From contig OW388300.1 of NCBI GenBank assembly GCA_936450465.1, forward strand, positions 47,972,878-48,036,877: a stretch of 64,000 bases of DNA. The letters are read 5' to 3'. Under the pieces are notes generated by a model. That model worked only from the letters and a program-made list of their open reading frames with translations, searched no databases and was not told the origin of the DNA. Below, one piece after another: positions 11,365-22,446 of this stretch (the first letter of the stretch is position 1; each line of letters starts with the position of its first letter). The DNA comes from Gibbula magus (lineage: Eukaryota; Mollusca; Gastropoda; Trochida; Trochidae). A program made the position numbers and the translations under genes.

Positions 11365-12596
11365 ATCGAATGCTCAAAGGTAATGTTCATTTTAGAAGAT
11401 TTCTCAAGGATTTATAGCAGGGAGTAGATCACGTATAGATACAATTAGAATATCCTGCTCCGAGGCATGTTAAGGTCATGTGGACAATCAGAACATGAGA
11501 TTTAGAGTTATTACATGTAAAAGCAGTAGAATCATTATTCTTTTTTTTCTAAAACATAAAAAGTCTTACATTTTCAATCTCCAAACACCATTATTTATTC
11601 CTGAATCTTACAGATTCCAAGCCCTTTGGTAAATGATGCCTGGTTCATGAAGTTCACAACAAAAATACAACACATTAAATGAAAGGGAATGTTACTACAA
11701 GTCAAGACTAGTTTGCATACATTGCTTCATTTGTTAAAAGAAAGGAAAATTACTTTCTTAAAATTCAGGTAATACATAACAACACAACACAGTCCTATGT
11801 GTAAACTATTGACGTACAATCGATCTGTACTTGTGCCGTTTAATGTTTCTTATGCTGTTTTGTTTAATGTGAAATTCAATCATTACTTATCACCTCTAAC
11901 TTTCGATTGCATTCGTAAATTTCGAATACTCAGCAAAACACATAATGCAGTTGCCAGGGGTCAAACATGACATTTATCAACTGAAAATAGAACTTTACAT
12001 GTATCAATTTAACCTCATGCAACATTCACTGAGACAGGTTTGCTAGAGACATCCTTTAAGTAGTTGTAAAATACTCATAAAAAAGGGAGGAAATTAAAGC
12101 TCAAGGGAAAACTTACTTCTCACTGATGAATAAGCAGAGTCAGAAAGGTGGATTTTTTATAACAGTCTCAAGTGAAAACTCCATTTCCGTGAAATGATTG
12201 TTCGTTTTACATAGCATCTTACATACATTTGTACCTTGAGAGTAAGAAATCGAACATTTATCACTGACGAATCAGCGTGGCAAAAACATTGATGATTATA
12301 AGGAATTTCTCTGGAGAGCTGAAAGGAGTTTTGTTTTTGACAACACCATTCATTCCGTCAGAGTACCAAATTGGACATAAAGTAATAAAATATTATTCCA
12401 TTGCACTTTAAATGATTTGAAAAGGTGTTTTTAGCTTATTTCATCTCTTCATCATGATGGCAACATCAAGGTGAACTTTGTCCCCAAAATACATTCATAT
12501 AATACCACAATCATTATTTGGACATGCACAAATTGTATCATATTAGCCATATAGTTAATTTGTATGTATTTAATGATACATTAATATAATACATAA

Positions 12597-13321
12597 ACAA
12601 GATGTGTTTGTTAAACACGGATGCCCCCGGATATACCAAAGTTATGGCAACGGTTAAAGTTTTCTGAAGATGTCCACTGCGGCAAGGTCAAGGTCACAAG
12701 TTTAAATATGATGACCTCATGTGAAAGATCTCATCACAAGGTATGCAAATGCCAAGTATTAAAGCCCTAGCTCTGAGCAATCCAAAGTAATGGCCAAGGT
12801 GAAAGTTTTCTGAAAATGTCCACTGCGGCAAGGTCAAGGTCACAAGTTTAAATATGATGACCTCATGTGAAAGGTCTCATCACAAGGTATGCAAATGCCA
12901 AGTATTAAAGCCCTAGCTCTGAGCAATCCAAAGTAATGGCCAAGGTTAAAGTTTTCTGAAAATGTCCACTGCGGCAAGGTCAAGGTCACAAGGTCAAATA
13001 ATAGAACCTCATGTGAAAGGTCTAATCACAGGGTATGCACATGCCAAGTATTAAATCCCTAACTCTGAGCAATCCAAAGCAATGGCCAAGGTTAAAGTTT
13101 TCAGAAAATGTCCACTGTGGCAAGATCAAGGTCACAAGGTCAAATATGATGACCTCATCTGAAAATTTTTAGCACAAGGTATTAATATACTAAGTATGTA
13201 AGCCCTAGCTCTGAGCAATCCAAAGTTAAGGCCAAGGTTAAAGTTTTTGTGGACAAACACACAGACAGACAGACGGACAGGTGATACACAATGTGCCCCC
13301 GGAATCTCCGATTCGGGGGTA
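12597..13321. mobile_element. Minisatellite-cored element with 146-bp repeats (copy B)
   Basis: About 4.3 tandem repeats of 146 bp are marked by GTCCACTGCGGCAAGGTCAAG (starts near 12,673, 12,819, 12,965, 13,111). They are bracketed by GGATGCCCCCGGATA on the left and GTGCCCCCGGAATC...GATTCGGGGG on the right, after a (CAGA)n-like tract. Copy D has an uninterrupted TACATAAAAAAATGGACATG at the matching place (28,290), so the element is an insertion shared only by B and C. This design resembles the minisatellite-bearing nonautonomous elements described in bivalves (Pearl-like); family membership is inference. No coding capacity was seen. Confidence 0.75.
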
Positions 13322-13604
13322 TTTAAATGGACATGTATAGATTGTTAATGGACATTTTTTGGCATTTTAATTCTCTCTGCTACTTTGGGTTTTAGTGTTT
13401 GACTACAAATAAACAATTTGTTAAATGCTTCTCACTAAATTTTAATTTCCCCATTCTATAATATATTATAATGAATATGTTGACAAAAATGTAACCAACA
13501 ACTATATGGTGCTTTCATTTACTGTTCTAAAGCTTTTGATAATGTCAGGAGAACTGGATGTAACATACATACTTTTTAAGCAACGTACGTGTACACATGG
13601 TTGA

Positions 13605-13865
13605 TCACACTGTCTGCACTAATGTAAAGTGTACCGAATATTGCAGGAAGTGAAGAGACATCCTCTCCAGCGTGTGGATGTGACACTCCCACCAGTTCAA
13701 GCACTCACTTACCATGCTTCTATAACACGAAGAAATCTTGTAACTGACAACTAAGGTAATTGCGCAGCTCCTCTCTGATTGATGTAAGGTGACACAACTC
13801 CGACAGCTGAAAGCATTAGAAATTATGACGGTTATTACACAGAACGTTGTTACAATTTGTACCAT
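13605..13865 (-). other. Conserved exon-like open frame of 86 codons (copy B)
   Basis: The frame starts with a hydrophobic leader (MVQIVTTFCVITVIISNAFS) and is Cys-rich after it. The same frame is open in C (identical) and in D, where the only length change is a 6-nt deletion. The minus strand also shows a TGCTTTCAG acceptor-like site and a CATG/gtaagtgag donor-like site bracketing about 90 nt. In copy A the corresponding strand has in-frame stops. Coding status is doubtful: conservation may simply reflect recent duplication. No known family. Confidence 0.2.
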
Positions 13866-14813
13866 TGCATATCGTTGTATGAATGTTTCATTCCATATTT
13901 ACTGTATTGCTGTAAAATTTAGAAAATATTTCCGCAAAATGCTTTGATTCCATTAAACAACGTCAGTGGAGAAATACCAAGACATGTGTAAACGACGTGT
14001 GTAATAAAATCTTTGGGAGGATTTGAACGATCACAAAAACTTCAGGCAACTAGCAAAGGGAAAGTTTACTAATGAGACATCCTTAAAGATGCATCCATTG
14101 TGTTTCATAAAATTTTATTTGGCTGAAATACGTGCCAACATACGATATGTGCTGATTTCAGTTCAAATAATGTCACTCAACTTGCATATTCATCCCCAAT
14201 AGCCAATTATATCATAATTATTAGTTTTTAATTACGAGTAAGCAACATCATTATACATGTACAGAAACCGAAACAACACGTCCCATTTACATGCACATTA
14301 GTTATAAAACCTATTCAACACTATCAACCCAAAGTTATCTGTTAGTGTGGTTAAAATAAGTTTCCCACATTACGTTTGACTAATTGACGCGCGCCACACG
14401 CGGTGCATTGTCCGGTTTTCGATCAAAAATCAACACTTTCACTTTTATATCGTCAACATACTAAATTGACTTTCATTAAAATTGCAATTTTCGGTAACAG
14501 TCAGTACTTATTGAAAGATTAACATCATTTATCACGATTGGCATATGTGACCCACAACAACACAATGGATGTACCTTTAAAGCGTCAATGAAGTTCTGAT
14601 AAAAGAGGAAAAGTTTGAAACGCAGAAATAAAACATACACGTTATATCTCACTTACACATTTGTTTAGTCAAAACGTTAGATATTCTTGAAAAGCATTAT
14701 TGTGAAAGTATTTTTGTTTTCTTACACTTCACTAATAAATGCAGAAGAACAACTAGTTCATAAACATAGAGATGAAACTAAACATAACAAGTGTTTGTCA
14801 CTAACATGGCAAT

Positions 14814-15253
14814 GTCCCCCGCCTCCAACGTTGAGTCATGTAAGACACATTTTCTAAATGTGGTTCTTCTGATATTGCATTTCTGGTAAAAAAATGTCAT
14901 TATGACATCAAATGTGTAGACGTATGGTGCTTAGGTTCATGACATAGCATAAACAAGATTGTGGTCACAGTATTATGCACTAAAAATTTACTGGTAACTG
15001 CATAATGTCACCAAATTTCAAGATAATGGATGCTAAGGGTTAACAACAAGAGGCTGAAAGCCGGTCAAAGTGGTGACCTTGAAAATAAGGTCAAGGTCAT
15101 GCAATTCTACTGGTATAGGCATAGTCACCCATCGTGGGCTAGGTGAAGACACTGGATACATCGATTCATAAGATATCGCGTAAACAAGAATACATACGGA
15201 CGTACGGACGCCGCTGAATACATAGTCCCCCGTGCTGCGTTGCGGCGGGGGAC
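14814..15253. mobile_element. GTCCCCCGCC-ended TIR element (copy B, short form)
   Basis: The left end GTCCCCCGCCTCCAACG and right end CGTTGCGGCGGGGGAC are complementary with one mismatch, giving 16-17-bp TIRs. The core holds one AAATAAGGTCAAGGTCATGCA module, whereas the copy-D version has three. No transposase and no clear target duplication. Present in B, C and D; not seen in A. Confidence 0.8.
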
Positions 15254-15339
15254 AACAACAGGACACTATCACAGTTTATTTTGTACTGAAACAGTAAAGA
15301 AACATTCCCTTTAGAACACAACTGTTATATAGAGGAAAT

Positions 15340-15462
15340 GTCTTTCATTGACTGATACCATGTGTATGTCATCGAGTGAGGTAGAACGTTTATATTTTCA
15401 CGAATGGTGCAGCCACGAGAGAAAATATATAACTTTTCTGCCTTACTTATATTTTATCGAGA
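15340..15462. repeat. Degenerate half of the GCGCAGCCACGAG foldback motif
   Basis: GATACCATGTGTATGTCATCG...TTTTCACGAATGGTGCAGCCACGAGAGAAAATATATAACTTTT is related to the full palindrome at 55.7 kb, with the right arm decayed. Counterparts lie at 22,533-22,655 (C) and about 30,110-30,220 (D, where the LINE later inserted). Confidence 0.6.
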
Positions 15463-17359
15463 AACGAAAATCATAATTATTATATTAAGAGAACAACTAA
15501 CTACCCTATTTGCTAATTATAAAGAACGGAAGACCGTCCTAACCACAGGCAAATTGAAAATGGTCTTTCACAGTGTTTTATTAATGATTACTTTAATATG
15601 TTCAACTAAATACCTTTCGCCCAACCTATCTTTTAGGTGAGACAAGAAAAGGTATTGACAGATTAAAATGTATGTTTTCCTTGCTTTTATAACGCCAACG
15701 ATTAAAACTGTTTTAGTTTTATTTATATGTGTTTACATTAACTGTTTACAACTTAATATTGCCCAAACTGTAAATGTGATAACACCGATATGATTTATGT
15801 TAAGATTAATTACATCATTTATACGAATACGTTTTTGCGAATTATCACATGCAATACCTTACATATCTGCTTGAGTACAAAACTTTAATGTTACAAACAT
15901 TTCAAACATTCTTCATGTGTTTCAGTATTTCATAATTTAGTTTTAGTGTTTAAAACCAGTTTAACGTAATGATTTGGTACCAGTGTCTGCTTTCTTACAC
16001 GTCTTATCATTTTGAAAAAGAAAAAGCACTTCACCACTTCTATTATATTTCCCATGGGTTTCAGAATTCCAAGAAACAACCACTTACAGCATTAACATTA
16101 CCTGTCTGACCATTGAATTTGAGCTTGGAGGCTGGCAGGTGTAAGCGTTAACTTATGTTAGTCAATGTCTAACTGAAGTATCAATAGAACAGCGTTGTGC
16201 TCTGTATACATACTGGTGATTCCATAAACGACATAAATAGGACTTTGAATGCTCGAAAAGATAGTGGAGTCATTGTGCTATTTTCTCTAATAATCATGAG
16301 GTACAAACATCACCTTTATTATAGTTTCGTCCAAAGTTGGCATTTGGATTTCATCATCTCACAATAAAATAATCTTAGTGTGGTCACTCTTACATCATGA
16401 AACGCAGAAACCTAAAATACAAGAATTTTTACACATTTAATTAGTGACGCGATTATGAAATTTTATATACGATCTGCTAATGAGAGACGATTAATAAGTA
16501 TTGCATTACATGACCCCTACCGTTGCAACTCTGGACATATTCAAACACACATATTTCACACGTATAGACGTGTGATGAGATCTCGGGTCCATAGAAACAG
16601 GTTTTGACCAATTCACCAGCCCATACATTGTTTTATTATGTATTTAATACAGAAACGAAAGGAAAACAATGATATACAGTCAATAATGTAATTTGCTTTA
16701 AACAGCTGGAACTACAGTCATATGACCTCATGAAACAATCGGTTGATGTCGCTCAAGTCAATATGGCTTATGGTCTGGAGTCAATATGTCGACGGTCAAG
16801 TGATCGCCTCTCGACCAATCAGATTGCTTGAAAAATATCCTCACATAATAAAATTTATTTTGAGAACTCGTTTACATATAAACATTTGGTAATTATATGA
16901 AAATAATGGTGACAAAAAGAAACTGTTTTAAATTATATGTACTGTACGAAACATTGAAATATAACGTTGTTTTCTTACAAAGACTCTGTTATGACAGTGA
17001 CGATCTCTATTCCTTGTACATGTTGACAAATGCTCAGGGGCATAATTATCCATAACATGAAATGTCAGTTTATGGATTTCACTTTAATGTGTCCTTTGTG
17101 ACTTTGCAAAAACAAACTTTAACATGACCTGTGTTGGAGAGGTTAGTGCAACTTTGCTTCAGAGACAATTTCTTATGGTAACCTTACATTAAAATGTTAG
17201 AATATGGTTCTAAGGTTGACCATATCATTGAAGGTTTTTTATGCAACCACCCCTTGAACCGCAGAAAAGATCGTTAAATCATTATGCAATTCACTATATA
17301 TGTTTTATTGGAATTTTGACCGTAAACAGAGAGAAATGAATAAGGTCAATACTGTCCCA

Positions 17360-17440
17360 AATGATGCAAGCATGTTTCTGCCTTTGCCTTCAAATTCACT
17401 TGATCTCTCCCTCATACAACACATGTAGGGTGAAATGCAG
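17360..17440 (+). pseudogene. Tc1-type transposase fossil (copy B)
   Basis: The frame reads LPLPSNSLDLSLIQHM then a stop, the counterpart of the copy-A fragment but more decayed. The catalytic Glu is replaced by Gln (IQH) and the preceding DNA between the Asp block and the PLP block is deleted. Confidence 0.6.
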
Positions 17441-17945
17441 TGCCGCCAATACCGATATACGATGTGCTAAACAGTGTAGTCCAGATGTTTCGAAAGTTTT
17501 GTATTGCCTAATTGAGTTTGAACACTGTCAGCAACATGTTGATATGGTAATGGCAGCCCCCGTCACAGAGGTGATAGTTGTTGAAACGGAGTTAACACTA
17601 GAAAAGGGCATACTCTACTTGAAGGTGACAACTCAGAACAATAAACTTCACAGTACAAGATACGCAAAAGCAGGAAAGCCGCTTTCAAACAACATGCTTA
17701 AAAACAGTGCATCACATTGATGGTATTGAAACGCCGGAAAATCTCGCAGATTATACAAAACAGAACACTGAACTGTTGATACTAAATGCTGTCTCTGAAC
17801 TTTCTAAAGACAAAAGGGCTGCAGTTCGTTCTCTAAACAAACCCATTTATGATCTTGAAACTAATCTAGAAACAAAATAAGTGCCTTTGATAAGTCAAAT
17901 CATTGAATCGGAAGTTGGTAAACTTAGAGAAGAACTTTGACTTGG
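17441..17945 (+). pseudogene. Broken coding fragment of unknown identity (copy B)
   Basis: The first frame (17,441-17,720) has closely spaced Cys/His residues (DIRCAKQCSPD, VLYCL, EHCQQHVDM), then an acidic beta-rich stretch (VTEVIVVETEL). A +1 shift near 17,700 moves the frame to HHIDGIETPENLADY and a helical, coiled-coil-like run (LNAVSELSKDKRAAVRSLN) ending at a stop at 17,878. The frame reopens for VPLISQIIESEVGKLREEL. The Cys/His spacing followed by coiled coil is loosely reminiscent of B-box/TRIM proteins, but this is too weak to name it. It follows directly after the Tc1 fossil. Codon structure is preserved across frames, so it once coded; it is now inactive. Confidence 0.5.
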
Positions 17946-19789
17946 GACAAAGGAGAATTGACAATATTGAAAAATCCTATTCAGTATGTAGTATTATTAA
18001 TGTGTACAATACATTGCTGGAGGTTATAGTGAAATTAAATTTATTTAAAATAAAGTGTATTTAAATTATTTGACATGTTAAAGTTGAATGTTCACTTAAT
18101 AGAATAAACATAATTCTTTGTTAAAATAATTCAGCTGACAAAAGTCATTACAGCAACATCAAAATCGACTTATAGTAACTGTATCGTTATTTCAGATGAA
18201 TTCACGTCTGTGAATTATTGATTAATGTACTCGGCTATGTATGACTGCAATTCTAAAAGCATTTTATAAAAGTAACAGTTTCTTGAAGAATCAGATTGGT
18301 AGTTTATTGGAGTTTAAATGTAAATGTTAAAAGGAGGAATCAAATATGTAAATGCGTTACATTCGTCTCACCATTGCACAGAATTATCACGCTACATTGT
18401 ATCTTATATACCATGCCGATTATACCTTTTTCCTTTGAATTCTATGTCACTCCACCCGACATCAAATGCATTTGCCGTGAATCACATATGTCCTGATCAG
18501 AGTAGGTACTATTGATTGTGCTTTGGAGAAGGACATTAGCGCTGCAATAATCGAATGCTCAAAGGTAATGTTCATTTTAGAGGATCTCTCAAGGATTTAT
18601 TGCAGGGTGGGGAGTAGATCACGTATCTGCTCCACAAATAGAATATCCTGCTCCGAGGCATGGTAAGGCCATGTGGACAATCAGAACATGAGATTTAAAG
18701 TTATTACATGTAAAACCAGTAGAATAATTATTCTTTTTTTTCTAAAACATAAAAAGTCTTACATTTTCAATCTCCAAACACCATTATTTATTCCTGAATC
18801 TTACAGATTCCAAGCCCTTTGGTAAATGATGCCTGGTTCATGAAGTTCACAACAAAAATACAACACATTAAATGAAAGGGAATGTTACTACAAGTCAAGA
18901 CTAGTTTGCATACATTGCTTCATTTGTTAAAAGAAAGGAAAATTACTTTCTTAAAATTCAGGTAATACATAACAACACAACACAGTCCTATGTGTAAACT
19001 ATTGACGTACAATCGATCTGTACTTGTGCCGTTTAATGTTTCTTATGCTGTTTTGTTTAATGTGAAATTCAATCATTACTTATCACCTCTAACTTTCGAT
19101 TGCATTCGTAAATTTCGAATACTCAGCAAAACACATAATGCAGTTGTCAGGGGTCAAACATGACATTTATCAACTGAAAATAGAACTTTACATGTATCAA
19201 TTTAACCTCATGCAACATTCACTGAGACAGGTTTGCTAGAGACATCCTTTAAGTAGTTGTAAAATACTCATAAAAAAGGGAGGAAATTAAAGCTCAAGGG
19301 AAAACTTACTTCTCACTGATGAATAAGCAGAGTCAGAAAGGTGGATTTTTTATAACAGTCTCAAGTGAAAACTCCATTTCCGTGAAATGATTGTTCGTTT
19401 TACATAGCATCTTACATACATTTGTACCTTGAGAGTAAGAAATCGAACATTTATCACTGACGAATCAGCGTGGCAAAAACATTGATGATTATAAGGAATT
19501 TCTCTGGAGAGCTGAAAGGAGTTTTGTTTTTGACAACACCATTCATTCCGTCAGAGTACCAAATTGGACATAAAGTAATAAAATATTATTCCATTGCACT
19601 TTAAATGATTTGAAAAGGTGTTTTTAGCTTATTTCATCTCTTCATCATGATGGCAACATCAAGGTGAACTTTGTCCCCAAAATACATTCATATAATACCA
19701 CAATCATTATTTGGACATGCACAAATTGTATCATATTAGCCATATAGTTACTTTGTATGTATTTAATGATACATTAATATAATACATAA

Positions 19790-20514
19790 ACAAGATGTGT
19801 TTGTTAAACACGGATGCCCCCGGATATACCAAAGTTATGGCAACGGTTAAAGTTTTCTGAAGATGTCCACTGCGGCAAGGTCAAGGTCACAAGTTTAAAT
19901 ATGATGACCTCATGTGAAAGATCTCATCACAAGGTATGCAAATGCCAAGTATTAAAGCCCTAGCTCTGAGCAATCCAAAGTAATGGCCAAGGTGAAAGTT
20001 TTCTGAAAATGTCCACTGCGGCAAGGTCAAGGTCACAAGTTTAAATATGATGACCTCATGTGAAAGGTCTCATCACAAGGTATGCAAATGCCAAGTATTA
20101 AAGCCCTAGCTCTGAGCAATCCAAAGTAATGGCCAAGGTTAAAGTTTTCTGAAAATGTCCACTGCGGCAAGCTCAAGGTCACAAGGTCAAATAATAGAAC
20201 CTCATGTGAAAGGTCTAATCACAGGGTATGCACATGCCAAGTATTAAATCCCTAACTCTGAGCAATCCAAAGCAATGGCCAAGGTTAAAGTTTTCAGAAA
20301 ATGTCCACTGTGGCAAGATCAAGGTCACAAGGTCAAATATGATGACCTCATCTGAAAATTTTTATCACAAGGTATTAATATACCAAGTATGTAAGCCCTA
20401 GCTCTGAGCAATCCAAAGTTAAGGCCAAGGTTAAAGTTTTTGTGGACAAACACACAGACAGACAGACGGACAGGTGATACACAATGTGCCCCCGGAATCT
20501 CCGATTCGGGGGTA
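19790..20514. mobile_element. Minisatellite-cored element (copy C)
   Basis: Counterpart of the copy-B element with the same 146-bp repeat number and same flanks. Point differences are visible, such as GGCAAGCTCAAGG near 20,171 for GGCAAGGTCAAGG. Confidence 0.75.
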
Positions 20515-20797
20515 TTTAAATGGACATGTATAGATTGTTAATGGACATTTTTTGGCATTTTAATTCTCTCTGCTACTTTGGGTTTTAGTGTTTGACTACA
20601 AATAAACAATTTGTTAAATGCTTCTCACTAAATTTTAATTTCCCCATTCTATAATATATTATAATGAATATGTTGACAAAAATGTAACCAACAACTATAT
20701 GGTGCTTTCATTTACTGTTCTAAAGCTTTTGATAATGTCAGGAGAACTGGATGTAACATACATACTTTTTAAGCAACGTACGTGTACACATGGTTGA

Positions 20798-21058
20798 TCA
20801 CACTGTCTGCACTAATGTAAAGTGTACCGAATATTGCAGGAAGTGAAGAGACATCCTCTCCAGCGTGTGGATGTGACACTCCCACCAGTTCAAGCACTCA
20901 CTTACCATGCTTCTATAACACGAAGAAATCTTGTAACTGACAACTAAGGTAATTGCGCAGCTCCTCTCTGATTGATGTAAGGTGACACAACTCCGACAGC
21001 TGAAAGCATTAGAAATTATGACGGTTATTACACAGAACGTTGTTACAATTTGTACCAT
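20798..21058 (-). other. Exon-like open frame (copy C)
   Basis: Same 86-codon frame as the copy-B one (13,605-13,865), with no change. Same reservations. Confidence 0.2.
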
Positions 21059-22006
21059 TGCATATCGTTGTATGAATGTTTCATTCCATATTTACTGTAT
21101 TGCTGTAAAATTTAGAAAATATTTCCGCAAAATGCTTTGATTCCATTAAACAACGTCAGTGGAGAAATACCAAGACATGTGTAAACGACGTGTGTAATAA
21201 AATCTTTGGGAGGATTTGAACGATCACAAAAACTTCAGGCAACTAGCAAAGGGAAAGTTTACTAATGAGACATCCTTAAAGATGCATCCATTGTGTTTCA
21301 TAAAATTTTATTTGGCTGAAATACGTGCCAACATACGATATGTGCTGATTTCAGTTCAAATAATGTCACTCAACTTGCATATTCATCCCCAATAGCCAAT
21401 TATATCATAATTATTAGTTTTTAATTACGAGTAAGCAACATCATTATACATGTACAGAAACCGAAACAACACGTCCCATTTACATGCACATTAGTTATAA
21501 AACCTATTCAACACTATCAACCCAAAGTTATCTGTTAGTGTGGTTAAAATAAGTTTCCCACATTACGTTTGACTAATTGACGCGCGCCACACGCGGTGCA
21601 TTGTCCGGTTTTCGATCAAAAATCAACACTTTCACTTTTATATCGTCAACATACTAAATTGACTTTCATTAAAATTGCAATTTTCGGTAACAGTCAGTAC
21701 TTATTGAAAGATTAACATCATTTATCACGATTGGCATATGTGACCCACAACAACACAATGGATGTACCTTTAAAGCGTCAATGAAGTTCTGATAAAAGAG
21801 GAAAAGTTTGAAACGCAGAAATAAAACATACACGTTATATCTCACTTACACATTTGTTTAGTCAAAACGTTAGATATTCTTGAAAAGCATTATTGTGAAA
21901 GTATTTTTGTTTTCTTACACTTCACTAATAAATGCAGAAGAACAACTAGTTCATAAACATAGAGATGAAACTAAACATAACAAGTGTTTGTCACTAACAT
22001 GGCAAT

Positions 22007-22446
22007 GTCCCCCGCCTCCAACGTTGAGTCATGTAAGACACATTTTCTAAATGTGGTTCTTCTGATATTGCATTTCTGGTAAAAAAATGTCATTATGACA
22101 TCAAATGTGTAGACGTATGGTGCTTAGGTTCATGACATAGCATAAACAAGATTGTGGTCACAGTATTATGCACTAAAAATTTACTGGTAACTGCATAATG
22201 TCACCAAATTTCAAGATAATGGATGCTAAGGGTTAACAACAAGAGGCTGAAAGCCGGTCAAAGTGGTGACCTTGAAAATAAGGTCAAGGTCATGCAATTC
22301 TACTGGTATAGGCATAGTCACCCATCGTGGGCTAGGTGAAGACACTGGATACATCGATTCATAAGATATCGCGTAAACAAGAATACATACGGACGTACGG
22401 ACGCCGCTGAATACATAGTCCCCCGTGCTGCGTTGCGGCGGGGGAC
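22007..22446. mobile_element. GTCCCCCGCC-ended TIR element (copy C, short form)
   Basis: Same TIRs and single AAGGTCAAGGTCA module as in copy B. Confidence 0.8.

Larger units (their letters stand above)
700..11540. repeat. Segmental tandem repeat, copy A (diverged)
   Basis: From about 700 (TTTGGTGAAACATGCCTGG) the sequence follows, with many substitutions and indels, the same order as the 7,193-bp units downstream. Matching landmarks include the TTTTGACAACACCATTCATT block (1,263), the TGTTGACAAATGCTCAGGGG block (5,860), the AATGTCCCAAA block (6,977) and the ACCATGCCGATTATACC block (10,777). It is longer than the unit because of private insertions, including a foldback element (7,481-8,955), a Mutator-like MITE (10,928-11,364) and small internal duplications, plus extra unmatched DNA around 1.6-2.7 and 8.96-9.69 kb. 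It lacks the minisatellite element found in B and C. No intact gene was found; the short frames here are interrupted relative to the other copies, arguing that they are not under coding constraint. Confidence 0.8.
11541..18733. repeat. Segmental tandem repeat, copy B (7,193 bp)
   Basis: Every base pattern here recurs 7,193 bp downstream in copy C with only scattered single-base differences (for example near 11,955, 12,557, 12,978, 13,168 and 15,784). It contains the minisatellite-cored element, the GTCCCCCGCC TIR element, a Tc1 fossil and an unidentified broken coding fragment. The rest (11,541-12,596, 13,322-14,813 and 15,254-17,359) is AT-rich with no supportable gene. The break with copy C at the TATTC/T-run lies at a homologous position in all copies, consistent with unequal crossing-over between older repeats. 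Confidence 0.97.

Noticed and set aside
15033..15272. 79-codon minus-strand frame
   Set aside because: It is a translation of the right half of the GTCCCCCGCC TIR element; the frame is not preserved in the longer copy-D form.
18296..18515. 66- and 63-codon frames at the end of the segmental unit (also 25.5 and 39.6 kb)
   Set aside because: Two overlapping frames are equally open, the similarity between copies covers the whole DNA and not codons, and copy A does not keep them.
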